From Scandinavium hiltneri (lineage in GTDB: Bacteria; Pseudomonadota; Gammaproteobacteria; Enterobacterales; Enterobacteriaceae): DNA of 64,000 bases. Under the pieces are notes generated by a model, which saw nothing but the letters and a program-made list of their open reading frames with translations, was not told where the DNA came from and ran no database searches. The stretch's first letter is position 1. Each line of letters starts with the position of its first letter. The position numbers and the translations under genes are program-made. Below, one piece after another: positions 24,369 to 34,026 of the stretch. The stretch covers positions 366,796-430,795 of the forward strand of contig NZ_JALIGE010000073.1 of the NCBI RefSeq assembly GCF_024764835.1. The letters run 5' to 3'.

Positions 24369-26033
24369 TTACTTCTTTTTGCCTTTCGCTTTTACGGTGG
24401 CATTTTCAATCGTTTTGACGGCTTTGGCCGCAGGCGTCGCTACCTTGGCCCCGGTCGCCTGAACGAACAATTGATAATACTCTTCTGACAGTTTGCGTAT
24501 CGCTTTACCGATATTGGCATAGTCATATTCATTCAGGTTTGCCAGCGAAACGCGCCATGATGGGTCGGTGGTGCCGAACCCTTTACCTGGCAGCAGGATA
24601 ACACCCGTCTCTTCGGCAAGACGGAACAAGGCCTGATTCGGTTTCATCTGGCTTATCATCCACTTGGTAAAATCTTTCCCGTACATTTCTTCGGTCAGGT
24701 CTTGCAGATCCAGCAAGTGGTAATAACGTACTGAGTTGGCGTCATACGGCATTGGCAGACCCAGCTCGCGGTACAGCGCTTCTTTACGGCGCAGTACGAT
24801 ACGTTTCATTTCGTCTTTGTAAGCATCCGGCTCATCCATCAGACAGAACAGAGAGAACAGCGTCATCTGCGCCTGGATTGGCGTTGAGAGCCCTGCGGTG
24901 TGGTTCAGCGCTACGGTACGGCTATCCGCAACCAGACGGTCAATAAACTTCAGGCTACGTGGCGTGGTGGTGATGGAAGAATAGCGTTTATCCAGCTGCT
25001 TCTGTTTGGCCTCTGGCAACGCCGCGATCGCCGCATCAATGATGTTGTTTTCGTGGGTCGCCACAATCCCCATACGCCAGCCCGTTGCACCGAAGTATTT
25101 GGAGAAGGAGTACACCAGGATAGTGTTGTAAGGGCAAATAGCAAACAGCGAAACGAAGTTATCGGCAAACGTGGCGTAAACATCGTCCGTCAGGATGATC
25201 AGGTCTGGACGTTTTTTTACGATTTCGGCGATATAACGCAGCGTATCGTCGTCAATTTTAACCGATGGCGGGTTGCTAGGGTTGACCAGGAAGAAGGCTT
25301 TAACCTTTGGATCCAGCAGCTTATCCAGCTCTTCGTGCGTGTACTGCCAGTTGTTCGACTGCGGCGCGTCGATATGGATAGTTTTGAGGTTGTAGTCACT
25401 CAGCTCAGGGATCTCAATATAAGGCGTGAAGATCGGCATGCCGAGCGCAATCGTATCGCCCTCATTGATGACATGGTTCGATTTCAGGCTGGCGAACAGA
25501 TAGGTCATCGCCGCGGTACCGCCTTCCAGCGCATACATATCGAATTTGCCAACGAAAGGATAATTACCAATCATTTCTTTGTGGATGTACTTGCCGACAA
25601 TCTCCTCGCTCATCGTCAGCATGCGGTCCGGCACCGGGTAGTTACAGCCCAGGATCGCTTCACACATCTCGTAGATGAAATCGCCCGCATTCAGCCCCAT
25701 CTGGTCGCGGATATACGACACGGCGGACTCAATAAAACGCACTCCAGGAACCGTTTCATGCTGTTTGGCGAACAGTTCGAAGCGTGCCTCGATCCCTTCG
25801 CGCTGAGGGAATCCGCCAACATGTTCCATGTAACGGTAAGAACGTTCGGCTTCGGTCATCGCAAACAGGCCAAACTGGAAGAAGCCATGGCGTGGTGTCG
25901 TTGCGAGGAAGTTCGGGTTCCCACGGCCTGCATTTAACATCAACTGATTGCTTTGAACGGCACGCTGCATCAGTGCATCTTTCAGTTCAAAAGGGCTTAA
26001 TAGCGCGAGTTTTTCCGAATCGCTAAAATCCAT
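24369..26033 (-). CDS. aspD: Aspartate 4-decarboxylase (bifunctional aspartate aminotransferase)
   Basis: 554 aa PLP enzyme of fold type I. It beta-decarboxylates L-aspartate to L-alanine and CO2 (EC 4.1.1.12). Diagnostic stretches: NAGRGNPNF near the N-terminus, LVNPSNPPSVK, ILTDDVYATFADNF, and the PLP-lysine motif VYSFSKYFGATGWRMG. The last 25 residues (Ala/Lys-rich, ending KAKGKKK) look like a species-specific tail. AAGGAG is about 7 bases upstream. It lies downstream of two AspT-type antiporter genes on the same strand, forming an aspartate-in/alanine-out decarboxylation module that consumes a cytosolic proton. Confidence 0.93.
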   Translation of the reverse strand: MDFSDSEKLALLSPFELKDALMQRAVQSNQLMLNAGRGNPNFLATTPRHGFFQFGLFAMTEAERSYRYMEHVGGFPQREGIEARFELFAKQHETVPGVRFIESAVSYIRDQMGLNAGDFIYEMCEAILGCNYPVPDRMLTMSEEIVGKYIHKEMIGNYPFVGKFDMYALEGGTAAMTYLFASLKSNHVINEGDTIALGMPIFTPYIEIPELSDYNLKTIHIDAPQSNNWQYTHEELDKLLDPKVKAFFLVNPSNPPSVKIDDDTLRYIAEIVKKRPDLIILTDDVYATFADNFVSLFAICPYNTILVYSFSKYFGATGWRMGIVATHENNIIDAAIAALPEAKQKQLDKRYSSITTTPRSLKFIDRLVADSRTVALNHTAGLSTPIQAQMTLFSLFCLMDEPDAYKDEMKRIVLRRKEALYRELGLPMPYDANSVRYYHLLDLQDLTEEMYGKDFTKWMISQMKPNQALFRLAEETGVILLPGKGFGTTDPSWRVSLANLNEYDYANIGKAIRKLSEEYYQLFVQATGAKVATPAAKAVKTIENATVKAKGKKK

Positions 26034-26118
26034 GTCACTACTCCTTACTGAATCATTAACAGATTAAATTGCCAGCCCGCGGTGCTAGGGGCTGGCGACC
26101 TTGTATGAGGAGACGTCT

Positions 26119-27804
26119 TTAAACCAATGCGATCACCAGCGGCCCCAACAATGTCAAAAAGACGTTGGCGAGGGCGTAAGTGATGGCAAAAGGAACGGTT
26201 GGGACTGAGTTTTCAGCTTTATCCAGAATTTCACCGAAGGCAGGGTTAGCACTGCGCGTCCCGCTCAGCGCCCCGGCAAAAATGGCGGTGTTGTTGTAGC
26301 GAAGGACATAGCGGCCAAACAACATGGTGAGAATTAACGGCAGGATAGTCACCACGACACCGATAATGAGAAGTTTCAGACCCTGACTCTCGACGGTTTG
26401 TACCGCTTGCAGGCCGGAAGAAATCCCCACTACGACCACAAACGCAGCCAGGCCCAGATCTTTCAGGATTTGTACGGCACCAGAAGGCATATAGCCGAAC
26501 GACTGACGACGAGAACGGAACCAGCCGAACAACAAGCCAGACAGCAATGCGCCGCCGCCACTGCCGAGGGTCAGTGGAATAGAACCGATTTTTGCGGTGA
26601 GCATACCGACCAATAGACCGACCACCAGACCTGCCCCCATATAAACGAAGTCTGTCTTGGCACTCGGCACAATGGCATGGCCGACCAGGTCTACCACGCG
26701 TTTCACGTCATTTTCAGCGCCAAACACGGTGACCATATCGCCCAATAACAGTTGGGTTTCCGGCTCCAGAGGCAGGATTTTTCCCTGACGCGAAATTTGC
26801 GAGACATACACGCCGTGACGCACATCGTGCGCCACTTCCGCACGGATTTCGCCAAACGCACGTTTGTCGAGCGTCTTGTTGGTGATGACCACATCCCGGC
26901 GCTGCATGGTCAATTCCATGCCTTCTTCGTCATGCATCTCCTTGCCTAATTTATCGGCAACGGAGACCACCGCGTTACGACGCCCCACCACCAGCACGAT
27001 ATCACCGGGCAGTAGCTGCATATCCGGGCTCGGCTCGAGGATCTGTTTATCGCGCTTAACACGCTCAATGGTGATAGGCACCTCGGTGTTGTTTTCGAGC
27101 GCCTGGACGGAAGTCGCGGTGCTGGCAGGTAACTTGAAAATCCTGCCCACTAAATCAGGTGCGGCCGCTTCCTGGCCCGGCCCAAAGACATTTGCCCCGG
27201 CCTGAATTTCGTTCTCGGCCTTCAGAGCATCTTCTTTAATGCTTCGGCCCATAAATTTAGGCAGAAGGTTCACACACACCAGAATGGCGCCGAATGATCC
27301 GAACACGTAGGTCACGGCGTAGCCAATCGCCACATTCCCTTGCAGGCGCTGAACCTCATCGGCCCCGAGGCCCAATTTGGTAATTGCGTCACCCGCCGTA
27401 CCAATGATCGCTGACTGGGTCAGAGCTCCCGCAGCAACCCCGGCGGCCAGACCTTTATCCAGATCAAACCAACGGGCTAAAACCACCACAGTGAGCAGGC
27501 CGGTGACAGCAAGAACAACGGCGAGAACGATCTCTTTAATGGATTGTTTACCCAGTGAACGGAAGAAATCGGGTCCGCTCTCATACCCTACGGCATAAAT
27601 AAACAGGGCAAACATCACGGATTTCACTTCGGGATCAATTTGAACCCCGACCTGGCTCACTAACACGGCCACCAGTAACGAGCCTGCTACCCCACCTAAC
27701 TGAAACTTCCCAAATTTAATCTTGCCGATGTAATACCCGGCAGCGATCGAGAAGAACAGTGCTATCTCGGGAGACTTTTGAAACAAATCGTGCAACCAGT
27801 TCAT
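26119..27804 (-). CDS. aspT: Aspartate-alanine antiporter AspT (copy next to aspD)
   Basis: 561-aa inner-membrane transporter of the AAEx family. Two hydrophobic halves (about residues 10-180 and 385-560, about five segments each) flank a large hydrophilic centre with two TrkA-C-like domains (LEPSPDMQLLPGDIVLVVGR and PLEPETQLLLGDMVTVFG). The C-terminal half has the family signature SGTRSANPAFGEILDKAENS. Electrogenic exchange of aspartate(-) for alanine generates proton-motive force when coupled to AspD. The gene is 40 bp downstream of a second antiporter and 85 bp upstream of aspD. Confidence 0.88.
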   Translation of the reverse strand: MNWLHDLFQKSPEIALFFSIAAGYYIGKIKFGKFQLGGVAGSLLVAVLVSQVGVQIDPEVKSVMFALFIYAVGYESGPDFFRSLGKQSIKEIVLAVVLAVTGLLTVVVLARWFDLDKGLAAGVAAGALTQSAIIGTAGDAITKLGLGADEVQRLQGNVAIGYAVTYVFGSFGAILVCVNLLPKFMGRSIKEDALKAENEIQAGANVFGPGQEAAAPDLVGRIFKLPASTATSVQALENNTEVPITIERVKRDKQILEPSPDMQLLPGDIVLVVGRRNAVVSVADKLGKEMHDEEGMELTMQRRDVVITNKTLDKRAFGEIRAEVAHDVRHGVYVSQISRQGKILPLEPETQLLLGDMVTVFGAENDVKRVVDLVGHAIVPSAKTDFVYMGAGLVVGLLVGMLTAKIGSIPLTLGSGGGALLSGLLFGWFRSRRQSFGYMPSGAVQILKDLGLAAFVVVVGISSGLQAVQTVESQGLKLLIIGVVVTILPLILTMLFGRYVLRYNNTAIFAGALSGTRSANPAFGEILDKAENSVPTVPFAITYALANVFLTLLGPLVIALV

Positions 27805-27844
27805 GGGTTAACCTCAGTTACATAGAAAAATAGTCCTGACACCA

Positions 27845-29542
27845 TTAAGGCTGGAGCGAACTCGCCAGCCCGACAATCAACGGCCCCATCAATGGCAGCA
27901 CGACGTTCGAAATTGCATAAGTGATGGTATAACCCAGCAGGGGTGTAGAGTTTCCACACGCATTCTGAATCGCACTCAGTGCCGGTGTACTGCACTGTTG
28001 CCCGGCGATAGCGCCTAATAAAACGGGTGGGCTGAGTTTTAGCCAGAAATGACCGACCATCAGGGAGATCGAGGCGGGAATGACCGCAATAGCGACCCCA
28101 AGGACAGGCAAGGTGAAGCCGTATTGTTCAATCAGCGCCAGCGCCTGTGGTCCAGACGACAGGCCGACACCGGCAATGAACCCGGCCAGGCCGAGATCTT
28201 TAAGCAGCGACAGCGCATCTGAATTGACCGTATGTAAGTCGGCGCGTCGGGCGTGATACCAACCGAGAATCAAGCCGACTACCAGCACGCCACCACCGGT
28301 ACCGGCGGAGAAAGGAATGCCGCCAATTTTAAGGGTAAAACTGCCCAGAATAGTACCCAATGCAATCGCCACCCCGGCAATGCCGAGATTACTGGCCAGC
28401 TTGTCCGGCAACAGCTTACCAATCACACCCAGCTGCGGGGCTGACTTACGACCACCACCGGTACTTGCATCGTAAACCTGCAAGATATCGTGTTTCTGCA
28501 TCAGCGTGCCGGGCAGCGCGGGCAAAGTGGCATCGCCCCGCTGAATGGAGGCGACATGCACCCCTGGAGGTAACGTCAGGGTCTGAAGCGGCTGGTTAAA
28601 CATCGCGGGTGCAAGGAGGACAACCTTGTAAGTATCAAGCGCAACGCTCAGCGACGTGGTATCGGGCATTTCCCTGCCAAGCATCTTCGAGATATCAATC
28701 ATTGACCCGCGATAGCCCACCACCAGTACTTCATCGCCACGGCGTAGCTTGAGCCCCGGCGACAATGCCACCTGCCGCCCATGACGTTGGACGCGGATAA
28801 TACTGCTTTGCTGTCCCAGTTTTGTCAGGATCGAGGAAACGGTATACCCTGCTCCCCCTTCAACAATGTAAGCGCGCCCGACGACGGCAGGCAGAGCAGA
28901 AACCCCTTCGGTTTCAATGCGTCCGCCCATGCTCACCCACAGTTTATCGGCCTCTTTGCGCAAATTAATGCGCAGGAGGAGCGGAAACAGTTGGCTGGTA
29001 ACAATCACGATAGTGATCAGGCCGCAGATATAGGTAATGGAATACGCCGTCACCACATTACCCTGCAATCGAATGATTTCGTGGGCAGGCAGGTCGAGAC
29101 GCGAAATCGCATCCGTCGCGGTACCCACCACGGCTGACTCGGTCGCGGCCCCGGCCATCATCCCTGCCGCGGTACCGGGGTCCAGCTGCATAACGACAGT
29201 AGCGGCCAGCACCAGAGCCAGCACCGCCACCACTTCAATCAGGCAAAAAATGCCCAACTGCAGGCCTCTGGCATTCAGATTGGCAAAGAACTGTGGGCCG
29301 CCGCTGTAACCCAAAGCGAAGATAAACAACATAAAAAACACATTCTTAATACCCGACTCTACCGGGATATTCAGCTGTCCAATCAACAAGGCTGCGATGA
29401 GGGTGCCGCAGACGCCACCGAGCTGAATTGGCCCAAGGCGTATTTGACCAATCCCATAGCCAAATGTCAGAGCCAGAAAAATCGCCAGCCCTGGCGTTGT
29501 CTGCAATGCATGTGTGACATCGGTGATCAACGTACCCAACAT
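27845..29542 (-). CDS. Second AspT-family aspartate:alanine exchanger
   Basis: 565 aa with the same architecture as its neighbour: two membrane halves around two central TrkA-C-like domains (LKLRRGDEVLVVGYRG and LPGTLMQKHDILQVYD). The signature in the second half reads GQQCSTPALSAIQNACGNST where the neighbour has GTRSANPAFGEILDKAENS, so the two copies have clearly diverged at the presumed substrate site. It is first in the leftward operon. It may have a different substrate pair or form a hetero-oligomer; neither can be decided from sequence. Confidence 0.85.
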   Translation of the reverse strand: MLGTLITDVTHALQTTPGLAIFLALTFGYGIGQIRLGPIQLGGVCGTLIAALLIGQLNIPVESGIKNVFFMLFIFALGYSGGPQFFANLNARGLQLGIFCLIEVVAVLALVLAATVVMQLDPGTAAGMMAGAATESAVVGTATDAISRLDLPAHEIIRLQGNVVTAYSITYICGLITIVIVTSQLFPLLLRINLRKEADKLWVSMGGRIETEGVSALPAVVGRAYIVEGGAGYTVSSILTKLGQQSSIIRVQRHGRQVALSPGLKLRRGDEVLVVGYRGSMIDISKMLGREMPDTTSLSVALDTYKVVLLAPAMFNQPLQTLTLPPGVHVASIQRGDATLPALPGTLMQKHDILQVYDASTGGGRKSAPQLGVIGKLLPDKLASNLGIAGVAIALGTILGSFTLKIGGIPFSAGTGGGVLVVGLILGWYHARRADLHTVNSDALSLLKDLGLAGFIAGVGLSSGPQALALIEQYGFTLPVLGVAIAVIPASISLMVGHFWLKLSPPVLLGAIAGQQCSTPALSAIQNACGNSTPLLGYTITYAISNVVLPLMGPLIVGLASSLQP

Positions 29543-30424
29543 TCTGTATCCCCGGTCATGAAATTGAACCTAACGCAGCGCATAAGGGCGGGTCATCAGT
29601 GATACCCAATAATCAATTATTGATTAACCCGCAATAAACCCAGGGACATAGCATCCCCATTGATAAATGCCAGCAGAAACCCGACGAAAAGTTTTTCATC
29701 AGAAAGAAAGACGGTTTACGAAAATATAGCAGACGATTCAATCAGCAACAGATAAGCGCGGAATACAGGGGGCGACCGACGCGGTCGCAACATTGACAAT
29801 ATATTATCTTTGTTAAATCGGCGTTATCGTCGGTTTATCCGTGCGGTCCGCCTGTTGGTTATGGCTAAATAGATAACAATAATGCCTTTTTAATTAATTA
29901 GCAGTGCTCACTCGCCGTGACAAGTCTCTGCCGAAGCTGATTATTAATCTGAATATTTTAGACTCAGCAGTATTATCTCGCATACAAAAATAAAAATTCA
30001 CAATAATAAACTGGCCATATTCATCATTTCGAATGAAATCACAAACTGTAAAAAGGCAATAAAACAATCGCGTCGTTTCGGTAAAAATAGATAACCACCG
30101 AAAAACAACCTGCCAAAAATGAGGGGGATAGAATGTAATACGAACGAAACGGCACAACAATAATCCTCACAAAAATACAGAATTAAATACACCCTGCTTT
30201 TGCAAGGTTTATTTAAAGTGTTGAATATAATTCATAATAAGGAGGCATAACGACTCTCGAACGAAATGTACTGGCGACGTAACATCTTCACTTTGTGGAA
30301 AATAACCACCGGGAGCGTCGTCTTCAATGCGCCCGTTCCTTCACAATTTGTTCCTCTTTTGTCGTTAAACCGTTAACGCCAGCAGTGTAGAATTGTTCCA
30401 GCAAACCACCCTGCAGGAGTCAAT
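29543..30424. other. Long AT-rich intergenic region upstream of aspT and ydeP-like gene
   Basis: About 880 bp between two divergent genes. Short frames on the minus strand (about 29894-30192) have no family resemblance or ribosome-binding sites and I do not call them. The region must contain the promoters of both transcription units. AAGGAGG at about 30239 has no start codon at a usable distance. I see no clear operator. Confidence 0.5.
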
Positions 30425-32713
30425 ATGAACAATAAACGACGCACAGTTCCCGGAATCAGACACTATGACGGGCCTGCTGGCGGGTGGGGTGCGCTGAAAG
30501 CCACGGCGATTGCCGTGCGCACGCAAATGGATACCTTTGACGCGCCCCCCACGCTGCTGCGTACCAACCAGCCGGATGGGTTTGATTGCCCGGGCTGCGC
30601 ATGGCCGGATAAAGAACACAAATCAACCTTCCAGTTTTGCGAGAACGGCGCGAAAGCCGTGACCTGGGAAGCCACCAACAAACGTGTCACGCCGGAGTTT
30701 CTGGCGGCCAATACCGTGACCTCGCTGCTGGCGAAAAGTGATTTCGAACTGGAAGGCTATGGCCGTTTAACCCATCCTCTGGTGTACGACAAAGCCAGCG
30801 ACACCCTGCGCCCGGTGGAATGGGAAGCCGCTTTTGCGCGCATAGGCGAAATCCTGCGCGGGCTGGCCCCGGATGAAGTCGAGTTTTACACCTCCGGTCG
30901 CGCCTCGAACGAAGCGGCCTGGTTATTCCAGCTGTTCGCCCGCGAACTGGGCACCAATAATTTTCCCGACTGTTCCAATATGTGTCATGAAGCCACCAGC
31001 ACCGGCTTACCGCGCTCCATCGGTATCGGCAAAGGCACGGTCTCGCTCGATGATTTTGAGAAAACCGAGCTGGTACTGTCCATCGGCCATAATCCGGGCA
31101 CCAACCACCCGCGCATGATGGGTACCCTGCACGAACTGGCCCGTCGCGGCGTGCCGATTATCGTCTTTAACCCGCTGCGCGAGCGCGCGCTGGAGCGTTT
31201 TGCCGATCCGCAGAGCGTGGTCGAAATGGCAACCTACAGCTCAACCGATATCGCTTCGACCTATTTTCAGGTTAAAGCAGGCGGCGACGCGGCCGCGTTA
31301 AAAGGCATCGCCAAACATTTACTCACCTTTGAAGCCGCGCGCGGTAACGTGCTGGACGGTGAATTTATTGCCGCGCACACCGACGGATTTACCGAGTTTT
31401 CCGCGGACATTAACGCGACTTCATGGGAATCCATCGAGCAGGAATCGGGGCTGACGCGCGCCGACCTGGAAAGCGTCGCTACCGCCTACGCCAAATCTAA
31501 CGCCACCATCATTACCTACGGCATGGGCGTCACCCAGCACAATAAAGGCACCGCCAACGTCCGTCTAATTGCTGATTTACTGCTGATGCGCGGCAATATC
31601 GGCAAGCCCGGCGCAGGTATTTGTCCGTTGCGCGGGCACTCTAACGTGCAAGGCAACCGCACGGTCGGCATCACTGAAAAACCGACCGCCGCGTTCCTGT
31701 CAAAAATTGAAGAGGTGTTCGGTTTTGTGCCGCCGTCAAAACACGGTCACGATGCCGTGGCGGCGACGCAGGCGATGATTGACGGCGTTTCTAAAGCGAT
31801 GATTTGTCTCGGCGGCAACTTTGCCGTGGCGATGCCCGATCACGAGCAGGCCTTCCCGGCAATGCAAACGCTCTACCTCAGCGTCCACATCGGCACCAAG
31901 CTCAACCGCACGCATTTGCTTGTCGCCAAAGAGACGTTTATTTTCCCGTGCCTGGGCCGCACCGAGCTGGATATGCAGCAGACCGGCAGACAGTCGATTA
32001 CCGTGGAAAATTCAATGTCGATGGTCCATGCCTCCTCCGGCAAGCTGAAACCGGCATCCCCGCAGCTACTTTCCGAACCAGCGATCGTCGCGGGCATGGC
32101 CAAAGCGACGCTGCCAAACACCAAAGTGGCATGGACGGAGTTAGTCGCCGATTACGACCGGATCCGTACCTTGATTGAACAAACCGTGCCTGGATTCACC
32201 GATTACAACGCGCGCATTCGCGTGCCGGGCGGTTTCCGCATGCCGCTGCCGCCGACGGAGCGCGTGTGGCCGACGGCGACTGGCAAAGCAATGTTTTCGG
32301 TATTCCACGGCGTGGATGAAAACGCCAAAGGCGAAGGCGACAACACCTTACGGATGATTACCCTGCGCAGTCACGATCAATACAACACCACCATTTACGC
32401 GCTGGATGACCGCTATCGCGGCGTGTTTGGACGTCGTGATGTGCTGTTTATGAACGAGGATGACATGACGCAGCTGGGGCTGGAGCACGGCGACCGGGTG
32501 GATATTTCCACCGCGTTGCCCGACAGTCATCAGCGGCTGGAAGATATCACCGTGGTGGCATACAGTATCGCCTCCGGCTCGGTCGGGGCGTATTACCCGG
32601 AAGCCAACGTGCTGATCCCACTCAGTTATCGTGATGAAGACAGCGGCACGCCGTCGTATAAATCGGTGCCGGTGCGGGTGACGCTGCGCTCAAAAGAGAT
32701 CCGCGCCCTGTAA
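30425..32713 (+). CDS. FdhF/YdeP-family molybdopterin oxidoreductase
   Basis: 762 aa, full length for the YdeP family (DMSO-reductase superfamily, bis-MGD cofactor). The N-terminal GFDCPGCAWPDKEH and later NFPDCSNMCHEATSTG, SIGHNPGTNHPRMMG, GMGVTQHNKGTANV and CPLRGHSNVQGNRT are typical of the family. E. coli YdeP belongs to the EvgA acid-resistance regulon, but its substrate is unknown. No signal peptide, so cytosolic. CAGGAG precedes the ATG by 6 bases. It is convergent with catA and divergent from the aspT-aspD operon. Confidence 0.9.
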   Translation: MNNKRRTVPGIRHYDGPAGGWGALKATAIAVRTQMDTFDAPPTLLRTNQPDGFDCPGCAWPDKEHKSTFQFCENGAKAVTWEATNKRVTPEFLAANTVTSLLAKSDFELEGYGRLTHPLVYDKASDTLRPVEWEAAFARIGEILRGLAPDEVEFYTSGRASNEAAWLFQLFARELGTNNFPDCSNMCHEATSTGLPRSIGIGKGTVSLDDFEKTELVLSIGHNPGTNHPRMMGTLHELARRGVPIIVFNPLRERALERFADPQSVVEMATYSSTDIASTYFQVKAGGDAAALKGIAKHLLTFEAARGNVLDGEFIAAHTDGFTEFSADINATSWESIEQESGLTRADLESVATAYAKSNATIITYGMGVTQHNKGTANVRLIADLLLMRGNIGKPGAGICPLRGHSNVQGNRTVGITEKPTAAFLSKIEEVFGFVPPSKHGHDAVAATQAMIDGVSKAMICLGGNFAVAMPDHEQAFPAMQTLYLSVHIGTKLNRTHLLVAKETFIFPCLGRTELDMQQTGRQSITVENSMSMVHASSGKLKPASPQLLSEPAIVAGMAKATLPNTKVAWTELVADYDRIRTLIEQTVPGFTDYNARIRVPGGFRMPLPPTERVWPTATGKAMFSVFHGVDENAKGEGDNTLRMITLRSHDQYNTTIYALDDRYRGVFGRRDVLFMNEDDMTQLGLEHGDRVDISTALPDSHQRLEDITVVAYSIASGSVGAYYPEANVLIPLSYRDEDSGTPSYKSVPVRVTLRSKEIRAL

Positions 32714-32722
32714 CGCAGGGTC

Positions 32723-32756
32723 GCAGGGCAGCCTGAAAACTGCCCTGCTTTTTATT
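32723..32756. terminator. Terminator between ydeP-like gene and catA
   Basis: GCAGGGCAG-CCTGAAAA-CTGCCCTGC followed by TTTTT; 9-bp stem. It directly abuts the catA stop codon. Confidence 0.88.
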
Positions 32757-33682
32757 TATGCCTTCACGCGCGCGCGTTTCACTCTTTCCTCTTCGCTGCT
32801 TTCATGGGTCGCCACCAGCGAGAAATCAAAACTCACTTCGGTATGCGGAGCAGGAATATCGCGCTGCTGCGCCAGACTTTGGTCGGTGATTTTTACCGGG
32901 TCAGCAATCAGCTCTTCGCGGGTCGCAAAGGCAAAGTCATCCCACAAATATTCATCACCGTTGAGGTTAATTTGGGTGGTCAGATGCTTAAAGCCCGGTG
33001 CGGAAACGAAGAAATGCACGTGCGCCGGACGATTACCGTGACGGCCTAATCCGTTCAGCAGTTTTTGCGTCGGGCCATCCGGCGGGCAGCCATAGCCACA
33101 CGGCACAATGCTGCGTACCGCATAGCGTCCATCAGCCCCGGTTTCTACGCGACGGCGTAAATTGTATTCACTTTGCGACGGGTCGAAGAACGAATAGCCG
33201 CCCATCGTATTCGCGTGCCAGATATCCACCACCGCGCCCGCCACCGGCTGGCCGTTAATATCGGTCACCTGCCCGTGCAGCCACATGGCTTCGGCTTTTT
33301 CATGGCCGTCATCCATGCGCGCAAACCCCTTACTCAGCGGCGCATTGGCCACGTACAGCGGCCCTTCGATGGTGCGCGGCGTGCCGGTTTCATTCCCGGC
33401 GGCGGCCTCTTTTTCATCGGCGCGCATATCCAGATAGTGCTCCAGCCCCAGGCCCGCTGCCAGCAGCGCCGCCTCTTTGCGTTCACCCAATTCGTTGAGA
33501 TAGTTCACCGCCAGCCAGAACTCCTCGTCGGTGATATCGAACTTTTTGATGGTCTGGCACAGGTCGCCGAGCACCTGATGCATGATGGCTTTAAACCGCT
33601 CGCTGCCCTGCGCTGAATTTAAGCCGCTGCTGATGGCGAGTAACGTTTCCAGTTCTGTTTGTTTTGCCGGATTAACTGACAT
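32756..33682 (-). CDS. catA: CatA, catechol 1,2-dioxygenase
   Basis: 308-aa intradiol dioxygenase that cleaves catechol to cis,cis-muconate with non-haem Fe(III). The iron ligands are visible: Tyr in GPLYVANAP, Tyr in GADGRYAVRSIVP, and the two histidines of NRPAHVHFFV. The N-terminal helical dimerisation domain (about residues 1-95) is complete. GAGGAAG precedes the start. Last gene of the iac-cat transcription unit, 45 bp after catC. Confidence 0.96.
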   Translation of the reverse strand: MSVNPAKQTELETLLAISSGLNSAQGSERFKAIMHQVLGDLCQTIKKFDITDEEFWLAVNYLNELGERKEAALLAAGLGLEHYLDMRADEKEAAAGNETGTPRTIEGPLYVANAPLSKGFARMDDGHEKAEAMWLHGQVTDINGQPVAGAVVDIWHANTMGGYSFFDPSQSEYNLRRRVETGADGRYAVRSIVPCGYGCPPDGPTQKLLNGLGRHGNRPAHVHFFVSAPGFKHLTTQINLNGDEYLWDDFAFATREELIADPVKITDQSLAQQRDIPAPHTEVSFDFSLVATHESSEEERVKRARVKA

Positions 33683-33727
33683 TGCAACTTCCTCTTGTAG
33701 GGTAAGGGTTGTTTTTTTATCGTTTAA

Positions 33728-34015
33728 TTACTGCTGGTTGTGAATCGACGACGGATGTTCACACAGCGGCTGCACGGTTATCTCCATGTACGGATAAAGC
33801 GGCAGCGCCGTTAAAATGGTGTGCAGTTCCTGGTTGTCCGCCACGTCAAAAATGCTGACGTTGGCGTACTGACCCACCACGCGCCAGATGTGCGGCCACT
33901 TGCCGTCGCGCTGCAGTTGCTGTGAATAGGCTTTCTCTTTGGCTTTAATGTCATCCGCCTGCGCTTTCGGTAACGACGACGGAATATTGACCTGCATTTC
34001 AACTTTAAAAAGCAT
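33728..34015 (-). CDS. catC: CatC, muconolactone delta-isomerase
   Basis: 95 aa, the family's normal size; ferredoxin-like small subunit that forms decamers. It converts muconolactone to beta-ketoadipate enol-lactone. Begins LFKVEMQVNIPSSLP and contains WRVVGQYANVSIFDV and ALPLYPYMEITVQPL, all conserved in CatC. It sits between catB (11 bp) and catA. Confidence 0.94.
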   Translation of the reverse strand: MLFKVEMQVNIPSSLPKAQADDIKAKEKAYSQQLQRDGKWPHIWRVVGQYANVSIFDVADNQELHTILTALPLYPYMEITVQPLCEHPSSIHNQQ

Positions 34016-34026
34016 GCTAATGTCCT

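Noticed and set aside
29894..30192. Two overlapping minus-strand frames of 64-88 codons
   Set aside because: No ribosome-binding site, no family resemblance, composition like the surrounding non-coding DNA.
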